Origin: Methanosphaera sp. rholeuAM6
Lineage (GTDB): Archaea > Methanobacteriota > Methanobacteria > Methanobacteriales > Methanobacteriaceae
Assembly: GCA_003266105.1 (NCBI GenBank)
Contig: MVAA01000091.1
Coordinates: forward strand, 24,769-55,910
Length of the DNA: 31,142 nucleotides
Reading direction: 5' to 3'
Part shown: positions 8,918-16,430 of the stretch, one piece after another
Numbering within the stretch: position 1 is the first letter of the stretch
How the letters are laid out: every line of letters starts with the position of its first letter
Made by a program: the position numbers and the translations under genes
The notes under the pieces: model-generated
What the model saw: the letters and a program-made list of their open reading frames with translations, nothing else
Told to the model about the DNA's origin: nothing
Databases searched by the model: none

Positions 8918-9388
8918 TTGCAAATTATTACTAATGATGAAAACAAAGTTATCTTATTTATTAAAAATAATATTGATGAATATCCTGAAAAAGTATCATA
9001 TGATGTAATCAGGGAAGTATTGGATTATTCGGAAACAAAAATTGTGGATTTATTAACTTCTCTTAAGGAAAAAAAGATTTTAGATTTTGATGATTCTACA
9101 AAAGATGTCACATATCTTAATTTGGATGCAGAAGTAGAAGTTGTTGAAAACAAATCCGAACTCAAACAGTATATGCTCAATAAGACGGAAGAAGATGCAT
9201 ATGATATAATTAATGAGGTAATATCAAAATATGACAATTATGCACCCCGTTATATTTTAGAAGGAGCATTAATGTATGGTGAACTGGAATTATCTCCAAA
9301 AAGAACATACAATATCATTGTATCATTAGAAAATAAGCAATTATTAAAACGGGTTGAAAAAGCAGATGGTGAATATTACACCATATAA
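8918..9388 (+). CDS. Unknown protein, likely two winged-helix domains
   Basis: I do not recognise this 156-residue protein. It is soluble, acidic, and has no signal peptide or membrane segment. Two similar halves are visible. Each has a helix starting near NKVILFIKNNIDEYP or AYDIINEVISKYDNYAP, then a segment around VSYDVIREVLDYSETKIVDLL or RYILEGALMYGELELSPKRTYNIIVSL, then a short strand pair. That pattern is typical of tandem winged helices. It may be a transcription or replication accessory factor, but no specific function follows. The start is TTG, supported by AGGTG at 8906-8910, 7 nt upstream. The gene is divergent from nurA and followed by a separate galE unit. Confidence 0.6.
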   Translation: MQIITNDENKVILFIKNNIDEYPEKVSYDVIREVLDYSETKIVDLLTSLKEKKILDFDDSTKDVTYLNLDAEVEVVENKSELKQYMLNKTEEDAYDIINEVISKYDNYAPRYILEGALMYGELELSPKRTYNIIVSLENKQLLKRVEKADGEYYTI

Positions 9389-9480
9389 TTCTATTTTTTA
9401 GTTATAACTTTTATTTTACACTTAAATCAAAGAATCTATTTCTATTTAAATTAAGAAATATTTTTACTCATAAAAAACAT

Positions 9481-9496
9481 ATTATAATATAATTTA
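9481..9496 (+). promoter_or_regulatory. Probable TATA region for galE-glycosyltransferase-fen1
   Basis: The sequence attataatataattta lies about 30 bases before the expected transcription start near 9510. The galE SD (GAGGAG, 9506-9511) and ATG at 9521 follow closely, so the leader would be very short. Confidence 0.35.
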
Positions 9497-9520
9497 TTAC
9501 AATAAGAGGAGACATTAATC

Positions 9521-10501
9521 ATGATATTAATTGTAGGTGGTGCAGGATACATAGGCTCACACACAAACAAGGCATTAACCGAAGCCGGATATGAGACAAT
9601 AGTGTTGGATAACCTTAGTTATGGACACGAAGAGGCTGTTAAATGGGGAACATTCTGTAAATGTGACCTTAAAGACATAGATGAACTGGACAAAGTATTT
9701 GAAAAATATGACATCACAGCTGTAATGCACTTTTCATCATTCATAGAAGTAGGGGAATCAGTACAAAATCCTGAAAAATATTATACAAACAACGTGGTTA
9801 ACACGATGAACCTCCTAAAAGTCATGTTAAAACACAACGTAAAAAAATTCATATTCTCATCAACATGTGCAACATATGGAATACCACAAAAAATACCATT
9901 AGTTGAAGACCACCCACAAAACCCGATAAATCCATATGGATGGACAAAATTAATGGTGGAAAGAATACTCAAGGACTATGATACTGCCTACGGTTTAAAA
10001 TCCGTGATATTAAGATACTTTAATGCATCAGGAGCCGACAAATCAGGGGAAATAGGAGAAGCACACGACCCTGAATCACATTTAATACCATTAATACTTG
10101 ATGCGGCAATAGGTAAAAGAGACAATATAAAAATATTTGGAACAGACTATGATACCCCCGATGGAACATGTATAAGAGATTACATACATGTAACTGACCT
10201 GGCGGATGCACACATACTGGCATTACAATATCTGGAAAAAGGTAATGACAGCAATGAATTTAATCTTGGAAACGGTAAAGGATTCTCAGTAAGGGAAGTG
10301 ATAGATTCCGTTAGAAAAGTTACACAACGGGACTTTAATGTTGTTGAAACACAGCGACGTGAAGGAGATCCTGCAATACTTATAGGAAGCAGTAAAAAAG
10401 CCAAAGATACGCTTGGCTGGAATCCGCAATATGTGGAAATAGATAAAATAGTAGAATCAGCATGGAACTGGCATAAAAATCTAAACAAGGAATATTTATG
10501 A
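9521..10501 (+). CDS. galE: UDP-glucose 4-epimerase GalE
   Basis: This NAD-dependent epimerase interconverts UDP-glucose and UDP-galactose, supplying galactose for surface glycans. It is a short-chain dehydrogenase-type extended fold. The NAD motif is GGAGYIG at residues 6-12, SSTCATYG is at 113-120, and the catalytic YGWTK has Tyr139 and Lys143. The C-terminal half carries the expected RYFNASGAD and RRxGDPA-like signatures. The length of 326 residues is normal. SD GAGGAG lies 9 nt upstream. The stop overlaps the next gene, a glycosyltransferase, which suggests they serve the same polymer. UDP-GlcNAc epimerase activity cannot be excluded from sequence. Confidence 0.93.
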   Translation: MILIVGGAGYIGSHTNKALTEAGYETIVLDNLSYGHEEAVKWGTFCKCDLKDIDELDKVFEKYDITAVMHFSSFIEVGESVQNPEKYYTNNVVNTMNLLKVMLKHNVKKFIFSSTCATYGIPQKIPLVEDHPQNPINPYGWTKLMVERILKDYDTAYGLKSVILRYFNASGADKSGEIGEAHDPESHLIPLILDAAIGKRDNIKIFGTDYDTPDGTCIRDYIHVTDLADAHILALQYLEKGNDSNEFNLGNGKGFSVREVIDSVRKVTQRDFNVVETQRREGDPAILIGSSKKAKDTLGWNPQYVEIDKIVESAWNWHKNLNKEYL

Positions 10502-11508
10502 ACAACACAGTATGTGCAGTAGTAGTTACATTCAACAGAAAGGAATTATTAATTAAATGTCTTAATTCATTAATTAATCAGTCACTACAACCTGAAGCAA
10601 TATACATAGTAGATAATAATTCAACAGATAAGACCGAGGAATTATTACTTGAAAAACAGTATATTCCAGAACTACCGGAATCTTATGATAAAAAAACAGT
10701 AATGCAAACAACCAAAAACAATGTAAAAATAAAATACATAAGACTGTCCAAGAATGTTGGCGGAGCAGGTGGATTTTATGAAGGAGTAAAATCTGCCTAT
10801 GAAGATAACTACGATTGGGTATGGATAATGGATGACGATGCATTTCCAACAAAAACATGTCTGGAATGCTTAAAACCGTATTATAATCTGGAAGATACAG
10901 TGGCATTGGCAAGCCTTAAAGTAGACATGGATGACAACATCCTTTATCATCACAGGGGTTACTTCAACTTCTCTCATGGACTACCTATACAGGAGCACAT
11001 AACAGAGGAAGACACATTAACCGAATTAACAGACATAGACATGGCATCATTTGTAGGGCTGCTGATAAAAAAAGAAGCAATAAAACAGGTAGGATATCCT
11101 AAAAAAGAGTTTTTCATCCACGCCGATGACTTAGAATACTGTATTAGACTAAGAACAGTAGGAAAAATAAAGCTTGTTAACAGAAGCATTATAAAACATG
11201 CGGAAGGAAGTGTAAAAGGAACATTCAAGAAAAGCGTTTTAGGAATAACAGTAGACAGAAGACCATACGATAAGCTATGGATAAACTATTACATGCAACG
11301 AAATCTTATATGGCTGGGAAGAAAATATTCAACAAACAAGCCATCATTTTACACAACGGTAATAAAGAATTACCTGCTAACTTTAATAGGAATCTTAATA
11401 TTTGATGACCATAAAATAAAAAGAATTCAATTCTATACAAACTCTTACAAAGATGGATTCAAATCAATATTTGATAACGATAAACCAAAAAAAATATTAT
11501 ACGATTAA
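10498..11508 (+). CDS. Family 2 glycosyltransferase, rhamnosyl/galactofuranosyl-transferase-like
   Basis: This is a cytoplasmic GT-A glycosyltransferase using a nucleotide sugar, presumably in surface polysaccharide or wall glycan assembly. Visible are the N-terminal strand and helix CAVVVTFNRKELL, the nucleotide-binding VDNNSTDKT, the metal-binding DDD at 112-114 (WIMDDDAF), the catalytic-base region FFIHADDLEY with Asp210-Asp211, and a following His234. This pattern resembles WbbL and GlfT2 relatives. There is no transmembrane segment at the N-terminus; a mildly hydrophobic stretch near YLLTLIGILIF could help membrane association. Its ATG overlaps the galE stop by 4 bases, with AAGGA 6 nt upstream. 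The pairing with galE favours a galactose donor, by inference. Confidence 0.85.
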   Translation: MNNTVCAVVVTFNRKELLIKCLNSLINQSLQPEAIYIVDNNSTDKTEELLLEKQYIPELPESYDKKTVMQTTKNNVKIKYIRLSKNVGGAGGFYEGVKSAYEDNYDWVWIMDDDAFPTKTCLECLKPYYNLEDTVALASLKVDMDDNILYHHRGYFNFSHGLPIQEHITEEDTLTELTDIDMASFVGLLIKKEAIKQVGYPKKEFFIHADDLEYCIRLRTVGKIKLVNRSIIKHAEGSVKGTFKKSVLGITVDRRPYDKLWINYYMQRNLIWLGRKYSTNKPSFYTTVIKNYLLTLIGILIFDDHKIKRIQFYTNSYKDGFKSIFDNDKPKKILYD

Positions 11509-11520
11509 GGAGGAATGACA

Positions 11521-12504
11521 TTGGGAGTAAAATTTAAGGACATAACAACACCGGAACCAATAACTATGGAACATTTAAAAGGAAAAATCTTAACAGTAGA
11601 TGCATCAAATTTAATATACAAATTTTTAACAACAATGAGGCAAGCTGATGGGACTCCACTAAAAGATTCAGAGGGAAACATAACCTCACATCTGTCAGGA
11701 ATATTCTTTCAAACAACCACATTAATATCAAAACAGGTTAAACCGATATATGTTTTTGATGGAAAAGCTCCGGAACTGAAAAGTAAAACACAGCAAGAAA
11801 GAATTGAAGTCAAAAAAGAATCAGAAAAAAAGTATCAGGAAGCAATAGAATCAGGAGACCTGGAAACGGCAAGAAAATATGCTTCAAGAACCGTTCATTT
11901 AAACAGGGAAATTATAGAATCATCAAAAAAATTATTGGAATTAATGGGCTTACCATATGTGCAGGCAAAAACAGAAGGTGAAGCACAAGCATCATATATG
12001 GTATCCCAGAATGATGCATGGGCAGTAGTATCCCAAGACTATGATTGTCTGCAGTTTGGTGCTACAAGGATGTTAAAAAATTTTAAATTGTCCGCATCAT
12101 CAAAAAACATGGAAATAATATCATTACAAAAAACATTGGATGATTTACAACTAACAAGACAGCAGATGGTGGATGTTGCAATGCTTGTTGGAACAGACTT
12201 TAATGATGGAGTATATGGTATTGGACCAAAAAAAGGAATAAAGCTAATACAGAAATATGGTACTCTTGAAGTCGCATTAGAAAAATTAGATAAAACAATA
12301 GAAGTAGATCCCAATGAAATCAGGGAAATATTCCTAAATCCTGATGTTATAACGGATTATAATATAAAATTCACAGCTCCCAAAAAAGATAGGCTCATAG
12401 ATTTCTTATGTGGAGATCATGATTTCGGTGAAGAAAGAACTATTGCAGCAATAGATAAACTAAAAAAAGAAACTGGACAGACTAGTTTAAACCAGTGGTT
12501 CTAA
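11521..12504 (+). CDS. fen: Flap endonuclease 1 (FEN-1)
   Basis: This structure-specific nuclease removes 5' flaps during lagging-strand maturation and repair. The start is placed at TTG 11521, giving MGVKFKDI. Archaeal FEN-1 begins MGV, its Gly2 contributes to the active site, and AAGGAGG at 11507-11513 is 7 nt away. An ATG at 11515 is only 1 nt from that SD. With this start the metal ligands fall at Asp27 (VDAS), then FDGKAPELK, EGEAQASY, SQDYDCLQFG and VGTDFNDG, followed by the helix-hairpin-helix GIGPKKGIKLI. The C-terminus QTSLNQWF is a PIP box for PCNA. The SD overlaps the stop of the glycosyltransferase, so it is the third gene of a galE operon. Confidence 0.95.
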   Translation: MGVKFKDITTPEPITMEHLKGKILTVDASNLIYKFLTTMRQADGTPLKDSEGNITSHLSGIFFQTTTLISKQVKPIYVFDGKAPELKSKTQQERIEVKKESEKKYQEAIESGDLETARKYASRTVHLNREIIESSKKLLELMGLPYVQAKTEGEAQASYMVSQNDAWAVVSQDYDCLQFGATRMLKNFKLSASSKNMEIISLQKTLDDLQLTRQQMVDVAMLVGTDFNDGVYGIGPKKGIKLIQKYGTLEVALEKLDKTIEVDPNEIREIFLNPDVITDYNIKFTAPKKDRLIDFLCGDHDFGEERTIAAIDKLKKETGQTSLNQWF

Positions 12505-12550
12505 AACTAATCCCCATTTAAACACTATTATTTTTAATATTTTTTCATAA

Positions 12551-13804
12551 TTACGTTCCAACGTCCCAACTGTTCATGTATGCTTTTTGATCATCGGTTA
12601 ACTGGTCAATTTCAATTCCCATTGTTTCCAGTTTAAGTTTTGCTACTTCTATGTCAACTTCATCCCTTGTTTTGTATACTCCTGGTTCCATATTTTCCTC
12701 AAGAATTCTTTTAGCGGATAATGCCTGCATTGCAAAACTAAGATCCATGATTTCTGCAGGATGGCCCTGTCCATGTTCACCTGCAAGATTAACCAGTCTT
12801 CCACCTGCAAGAAGGTAAACGTTTCTTCCATCTTTTAAGGTGTAACAGTCAATATCAGGTTTAATGTTTTCCTGTTTTTCAGTTCTTGCCAATAAATCGT
12901 TTTCATTAATTTCAACATTGAAGTGTCCTGCATTTGAAAGCATACAGCCGTCTTTCACATGGTCGAAGTCATCTCCAGAAATGATGTCACGATTTCCTGT
13001 GGCTGTAATTACAATGTCTGCTTCTTCCAATGCTTTTTTGACAGTCATAACGCGGTAACCGTCCATCCTTGCTTCAAGTGCTCTGATAGGGTCAACTTCA
13101 GTAACTATAACATTTGCACCTAACCCTTTTCCACGCATTGCAATTCCTCTTCCACACCAGCCGTATCCGCATACAACTACTGTTTGTCCTGCGATAACAG
13201 AGTTTGTTGTTCCCATTATTGAGTCAAATGTGGATTGTCCAGTACCGTATCTGTTGTCAAATAAGTATTTCATGTATGAGTCGTTTACAGCCATTACTGG
13301 TATTTTAAGTGCTTTGTCCTGATGCATTGCTTTTAGTCTGTGAATTCCTGTGGTTGTTTCTTCACATCCTCCCCGAAGTTTTTCTAAAAGTTCAGGTCTT
13401 TCTTTATGTATTAAAAATATTAAGTCTGCACCATCATCTATTACTATGTCTGGTTCATAGTCCAGTACTTTGTTCAAGTGTTCATAGTATTCTTCGTTTG
13501 TCTGTCCTGTCCATCCGTACATATTTAATCCGAGTTTTGCACCTGCAGCTGTTGCATCATCCTGTGTGGATAATGGATTACATCCTGTCATAACCACTTC
13601 AGCTCCACCTGCTTGCAGAGTTAATCCCAAGTTTATTGTTTTAGGTTCTAAATGTAAACAGGAACCAATAGTAATGCCTTCAAATGGTTTTGTTTCTTCA
13701 AATTCTTTTTTGATACTTTCTAAAACAGGCATGTGTCTTTGTACCCATTTAATCTTTTTTTCTCCTTGTGGAGCTAAGTTAATATCTTTAATATCATATG
13801 CCAT
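12551..13804 (-). CDS. ahcY: S-adenosyl- (or S-inosyl-) L-homocysteine hydrolase
   Basis: This NAD-dependent hydrolase removes the methyltransferase by-product S-adenosylhomocysteine. Methanogen homologues are reported to prefer the deaminated S-inosylhomocysteine, so either substrate is possible. Visible are the substrate region VNDSYMKYLFDNRYG with the catalytic Lys and Asp, the NAD-binding GYGWCGRGIAMRGKGLG, the ribose-binding Asp in EVDP, and NAGHFNVEI. The C-terminus ends shortly after DQKAYMNSW and lacks the Lys-Tyr tail found in eukaryotic enzymes, as in other archaeal and Thermotoga forms. The length is 417 residues. SD AGAGGAT lies upstream of the ATG. The gene has its own 202-bp upstream spacer and converges on fen. 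Confidence 0.93.
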   Translation of the reverse strand: MAYDIKDINLAPQGEKKIKWVQRHMPVLESIKKEFEETKPFEGITIGSCLHLEPKTINLGLTLQAGGAEVVMTGCNPLSTQDDATAAGAKLGLNMYGWTGQTNEEYYEHLNKVLDYEPDIVIDDGADLIFLIHKERPELLEKLRGGCEETTTGIHRLKAMHQDKALKIPVMAVNDSYMKYLFDNRYGTGQSTFDSIMGTTNSVIAGQTVVVCGYGWCGRGIAMRGKGLGANVIVTEVDPIRALEARMDGYRVMTVKKALEEADIVITATGNRDIISGDDFDHVKDGCMLSNAGHFNVEINENDLLARTEKQENIKPDIDCYTLKDGRNVYLLAGGRLVNLAGEHGQGHPAEIMDLSFAMQALSAKRILEENMEPGVYKTRDEVDIEVAKLKLETMGIEIDQLTDDQKAYMNSWDVGT

Positions 13805-13840
13805 AAATAAATCCTCTTATATTCCGTTGTTAAATATTAT

Positions 13841-13850
13841 TTATTATATT
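13841..13850 (-). promoter_or_regulatory. Possible TATA box for ahcY
   Basis: On the minus strand the sequence is AATATAATAA, about 40 bases before the ATG, giving a short leader that contains the SD. The rest of the 13805-14006 spacer is AT-rich with no other clear element. Confidence 0.3.
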
Positions 13851-14006
13851 AGAATAACTTATTAATTTTTTTGTAAAAATACATTTAATTAAAATATAAT
13901 CTTCTTTAAAATGGAAAATTATGATTGTAAAATAGTTTTAAAAATAGGATATGGAAATGCAGATTATTGGAATCTACATTTCGTGTGTATGAAGTTTTTA
14001 GCTAAA

Positions 14007-16196
14007 TTAGTTGTAAGAAACTAATTCATTTTCTTTTATTGGCTTCACTTTTTTCATTGCTTTTTCAAATTCAGACATGTATACTTCTTCGGATTCTATA
14101 TCATCACGGAGTGTTAACATTACAGCTTCACGACAAACTGCTTCAATGTCTGCTCCTACGAATCCTTCTGTTTTTGCAGCTAATTCTTTGATATCAACAT
14201 CTTCAGCAAGTGGCATGTCTTTGGTATGTACTTTGAATATTGCCTCTCTTGATTTTTTATTTGGAAGTCCTACTTCCACGTGTCTATCGAATCGTCCAGG
14301 TCTAAGTAGTGCCGGATCGATAATGTCTTTACGGTTGGTTGCAGCGATGACAGATATGTCATGTAATTCTTCCATTCCGTCCATTTCTGTGAGTAATTGG
14401 TTGACTACTCTTTGGGTTACACCACTGTCACCTGCACCGTTACCTCTTGTGGATGCTATTGCATCAATTTCATCGAAGAAGATGACTGTTGGCGCTGTTT
14501 GTCTTGCTTTTCTGAATACTTCTCTTACTCCTTTTTCTGAGTCTCCTACCCATTTGGACAGTAATTCCGGTCCTTTTACTGATATGAAGTTTGCGTCACT
14601 TTCGTTTGCCACTGCTTTGGCAAGTAATGTTTTACCCGTTCCAGGAATTCCAGTTAACAGGACTCCTTTAGGTGGTGAAATTCCGAATTTTTTGAATTTT
14701 TCAGGATTTTTAAGAGGCCATTCAACTGCTTCCTTAAGTTCCTGTTTTGCTTCGGATAATCCTCCCACATCTTCCCATTTCACATCAGGTATCTGTACTA
14801 ATACTTCTCTGAGTGCTGATGGTTGAATTTCTTTTAAAGCATCTTTAAAGTCTTTTTTGTTTAAGACCATTTTTTCAAGAACTTCATCAGGTACTTCTTT
14901 GTCTGTCTGTATTTCTGGTAATATTCTTCTGAGTACTCTCATTGCAGCTTCTTTACATAATGCTTCAAGGTCTGCTCCAACAAATCCATGGGTTACTTCT
15001 GTTAATTCGTCAAGATCAACATCTTCATCTAATGGCATTCTTCTTGTGTGTACCTGTAATATTTCTTTTCTTTCATCTTTGTCAGGAACACCTATTTCTA
15101 TTTCCCTGTCGAATCGTCCAGGTCTTCTTAATGCTTCGTCGATTGCATCAGGTCTGTTTGTTGCTCCAATTACTACAACTTCGCCTCTGCTTTTAAGACC
15201 ATCCATGAGTGTCAGTAACTGGGCTACTGTTCTACGTTCCACATCTCCCGTAACTTCTGCCCTTTTTGGTGCTATTGCATCAAGTTCATCAATGAATATG
15301 ATTGAAGGACTGTTGTCTTCTGCTTCCTCAAATAATTCTCTTAATTGTTCTTCTGAACCTCCTACGTATTTACTCATTATTTCAGGCCCGTTGATGACAA
15401 TGAAGTGGGCGTTAGTTTCGTTTGCCACTGCTTTTGCAAGTAATGTTTTACCAGTTCCTGGTGGTCCATGTAATAAGACTCCTTTTGGTGCAGATATTCC
15501 TAATTGTTTGAATAGTTCAGGCCTTTTTAATGGAATTTCGACCATTTCTCTGATTTTTTTGACTTCGTTTTCTAGTCCACCGATGTCTTCGTATGATACG
15601 TCGATTAAATTTTCAACTCCTTCAAATTTGCTTGGATCTACTGGGTGGGTTTCCATTTCAATCTGCGTATCTTCCGTAATTTTTACAGGACCTAACGGTT
15701 TTGTGTTTATTACTGCTAGTTTGACTTCACCAATTGATGTCATGTTTGTCATCATCTGGTTAAAAAGGTCATCAAACATCATGCTTGTTCTTGGTTGTTG
15801 TCTTCTTACACCCGTGACAATAATGTCACCTTTGTTAACAATTCTATTTAGGAATACTCCGTTCAGGTTACCTTGTATTGCTATTTCCTGATCTACTGGT
15901 GCTAATTTAACTTTTTTTGCTTCTTTAATCTGTGCTTTTCTTATTGTTACTTCTTCACCAATTGATGTTCCAGCATTTTTTCTTAGGTAACTGTCTATCC
16001 TTAGTATGCCCAGACTTGCATCTGCTTTTGATGCTACTACTGTTGCCGTTGTAATTTTGTTTCCTTCAATTTCTATTACATCGCCGTCTTTTAAATTTAA
16101 GTTTTCCATACATTTAGGGTCTATTCTTGCTACAGAACGACCGATATCGGATTGAGAGAATGCTTCGGCTACTTTTAATTTTAATTCGTTTTCCAT
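14007..16196 (-). CDS. Cdc48/VAT-type AAA+ unfoldase
   Basis: This hexameric ATPase extracts and unfolds proteins, often feeding the archaeal proteasome. The start is taken at 16196 because SD GGAGG (16204-16208) lies 7 nt upstream of it. A further upstream ATG at 16220 would place that SD inside the gene. Residues 1 to about 180 are the Cdc48 N-domain (double-psi barrel plus second subdomain). D1 has Walker A GPPGTGKT at 244-251 and Walker B IIFIDELDA with Asp303-Glu304. D2 has Walker A GIPGTGKT at 516-523 (Ile replaces the usual Pro) and FFDEIDA. The N-domain contains a Met- and Asp-rich insertion around MMFDDLFNQMM (about 139-152). The length is 729 residues. Confidence 0.96.
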   Translation of the reverse strand: MENELKLKVAEAFSQSDIGRSVARIDPKCMENLNLKDGDVIEIEGNKITTATVVASKADASLGILRIDSYLRKNAGTSIGEEVTIRKAQIKEAKKVKLAPVDQEIAIQGNLNGVFLNRIVNKGDIIVTGVRRQQPRTSMMFDDLFNQMMTNMTSIGEVKLAVINTKPLGPVKITEDTQIEMETHPVDPSKFEGVENLIDVSYEDIGGLENEVKKIREMVEIPLKRPELFKQLGISAPKGVLLHGPPGTGKTLLAKAVANETNAHFIVINGPEIMSKYVGGSEEQLRELFEEAEDNSPSIIFIDELDAIAPKRAEVTGDVERRTVAQLLTLMDGLKSRGEVVVIGATNRPDAIDEALRRPGRFDREIEIGVPDKDERKEILQVHTRRMPLDEDVDLDELTEVTHGFVGADLEALCKEAAMRVLRRILPEIQTDKEVPDEVLEKMVLNKKDFKDALKEIQPSALREVLVQIPDVKWEDVGGLSEAKQELKEAVEWPLKNPEKFKKFGISPPKGVLLTGIPGTGKTLLAKAVANESDANFISVKGPELLSKWVGDSEKGVREVFRKARQTAPTVIFFDEIDAIASTRGNGAGDSGVTQRVVNQLLTEMDGMEELHDISVIAATNRKDIIDPALLRPGRFDRHVEVGLPNKKSREAIFKVHTKDMPLAEDVDIKELAAKTEGFVGADIEAVCREAVMLTLRDDIESEEVYMSEFEKAMKKVKPIKENELVSYN

Positions 16197-16288
16197 ATTA
16201 TCTCCTCCTTTTTTTTTCATATATAATTAGATTAGAATTAATATTTTTTTTTATTTACCTTTTGTAATAATAATTATATTTGTTTTAG

Positions 16289-16297
16289 TATATAAAG
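16289..16297 (-). promoter_or_regulatory. TATA box of the cdc48/VAT gene
   Basis: On the minus strand the sequence is CTTTATATA, preceded by AGTAACC. The predicted start is near 16268, giving a leader of about 70 nt before ATG 16196. It is one of the cleaner TATA boxes in the window. Confidence 0.5.
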
Positions 16298-16305
16298 GTT
16301 ACTAA

Positions 16306-16321
16306 ATTTTTACGTAAAAAT
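16306..16321. promoter_or_regulatory. 16-bp perfect palindrome upstream of the cdc48 TATA box
   Basis: The sequence attttt-acgt-aaaaat reads the same on both strands. It lies about 10 bp upstream of the cdc48 TATA box, where an archaeal activator or repressor could bind next to TFB. The repeat ggttacta occurs on both sides of it (16297-16304 and 16341-16348). Confidence 0.45.
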
Positions 16322-16430
16322 CGATATTTAAATAACATTTGGTTACTATAATTTTAAAGTATCCTGTGACATCATTCAAGTATCAATAAAAATCTTCTCT
16401 AAAAAAATAGCAAATGATGATTTGGAAAGA

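Noticed and set aside
14077..14826. 249-codon frame antisense to cdc48
   Set aside because: Same reason: it mirrors the D2 ATPase domain and has no features of its own.
14857..15891. 344-codon frame antisense to cdc48
   Set aside because: Ser/Thr-rich translation is the usual shadow of a conserved gene read backwards. The sense strand encodes intact AAA+ motifs.
16196..16220. Longer cdc48 N-terminus starting at 16220
   Set aside because: The strong SD GGAGG would lie inside the coding sequence. The start at 16196 has it at 7 nt.
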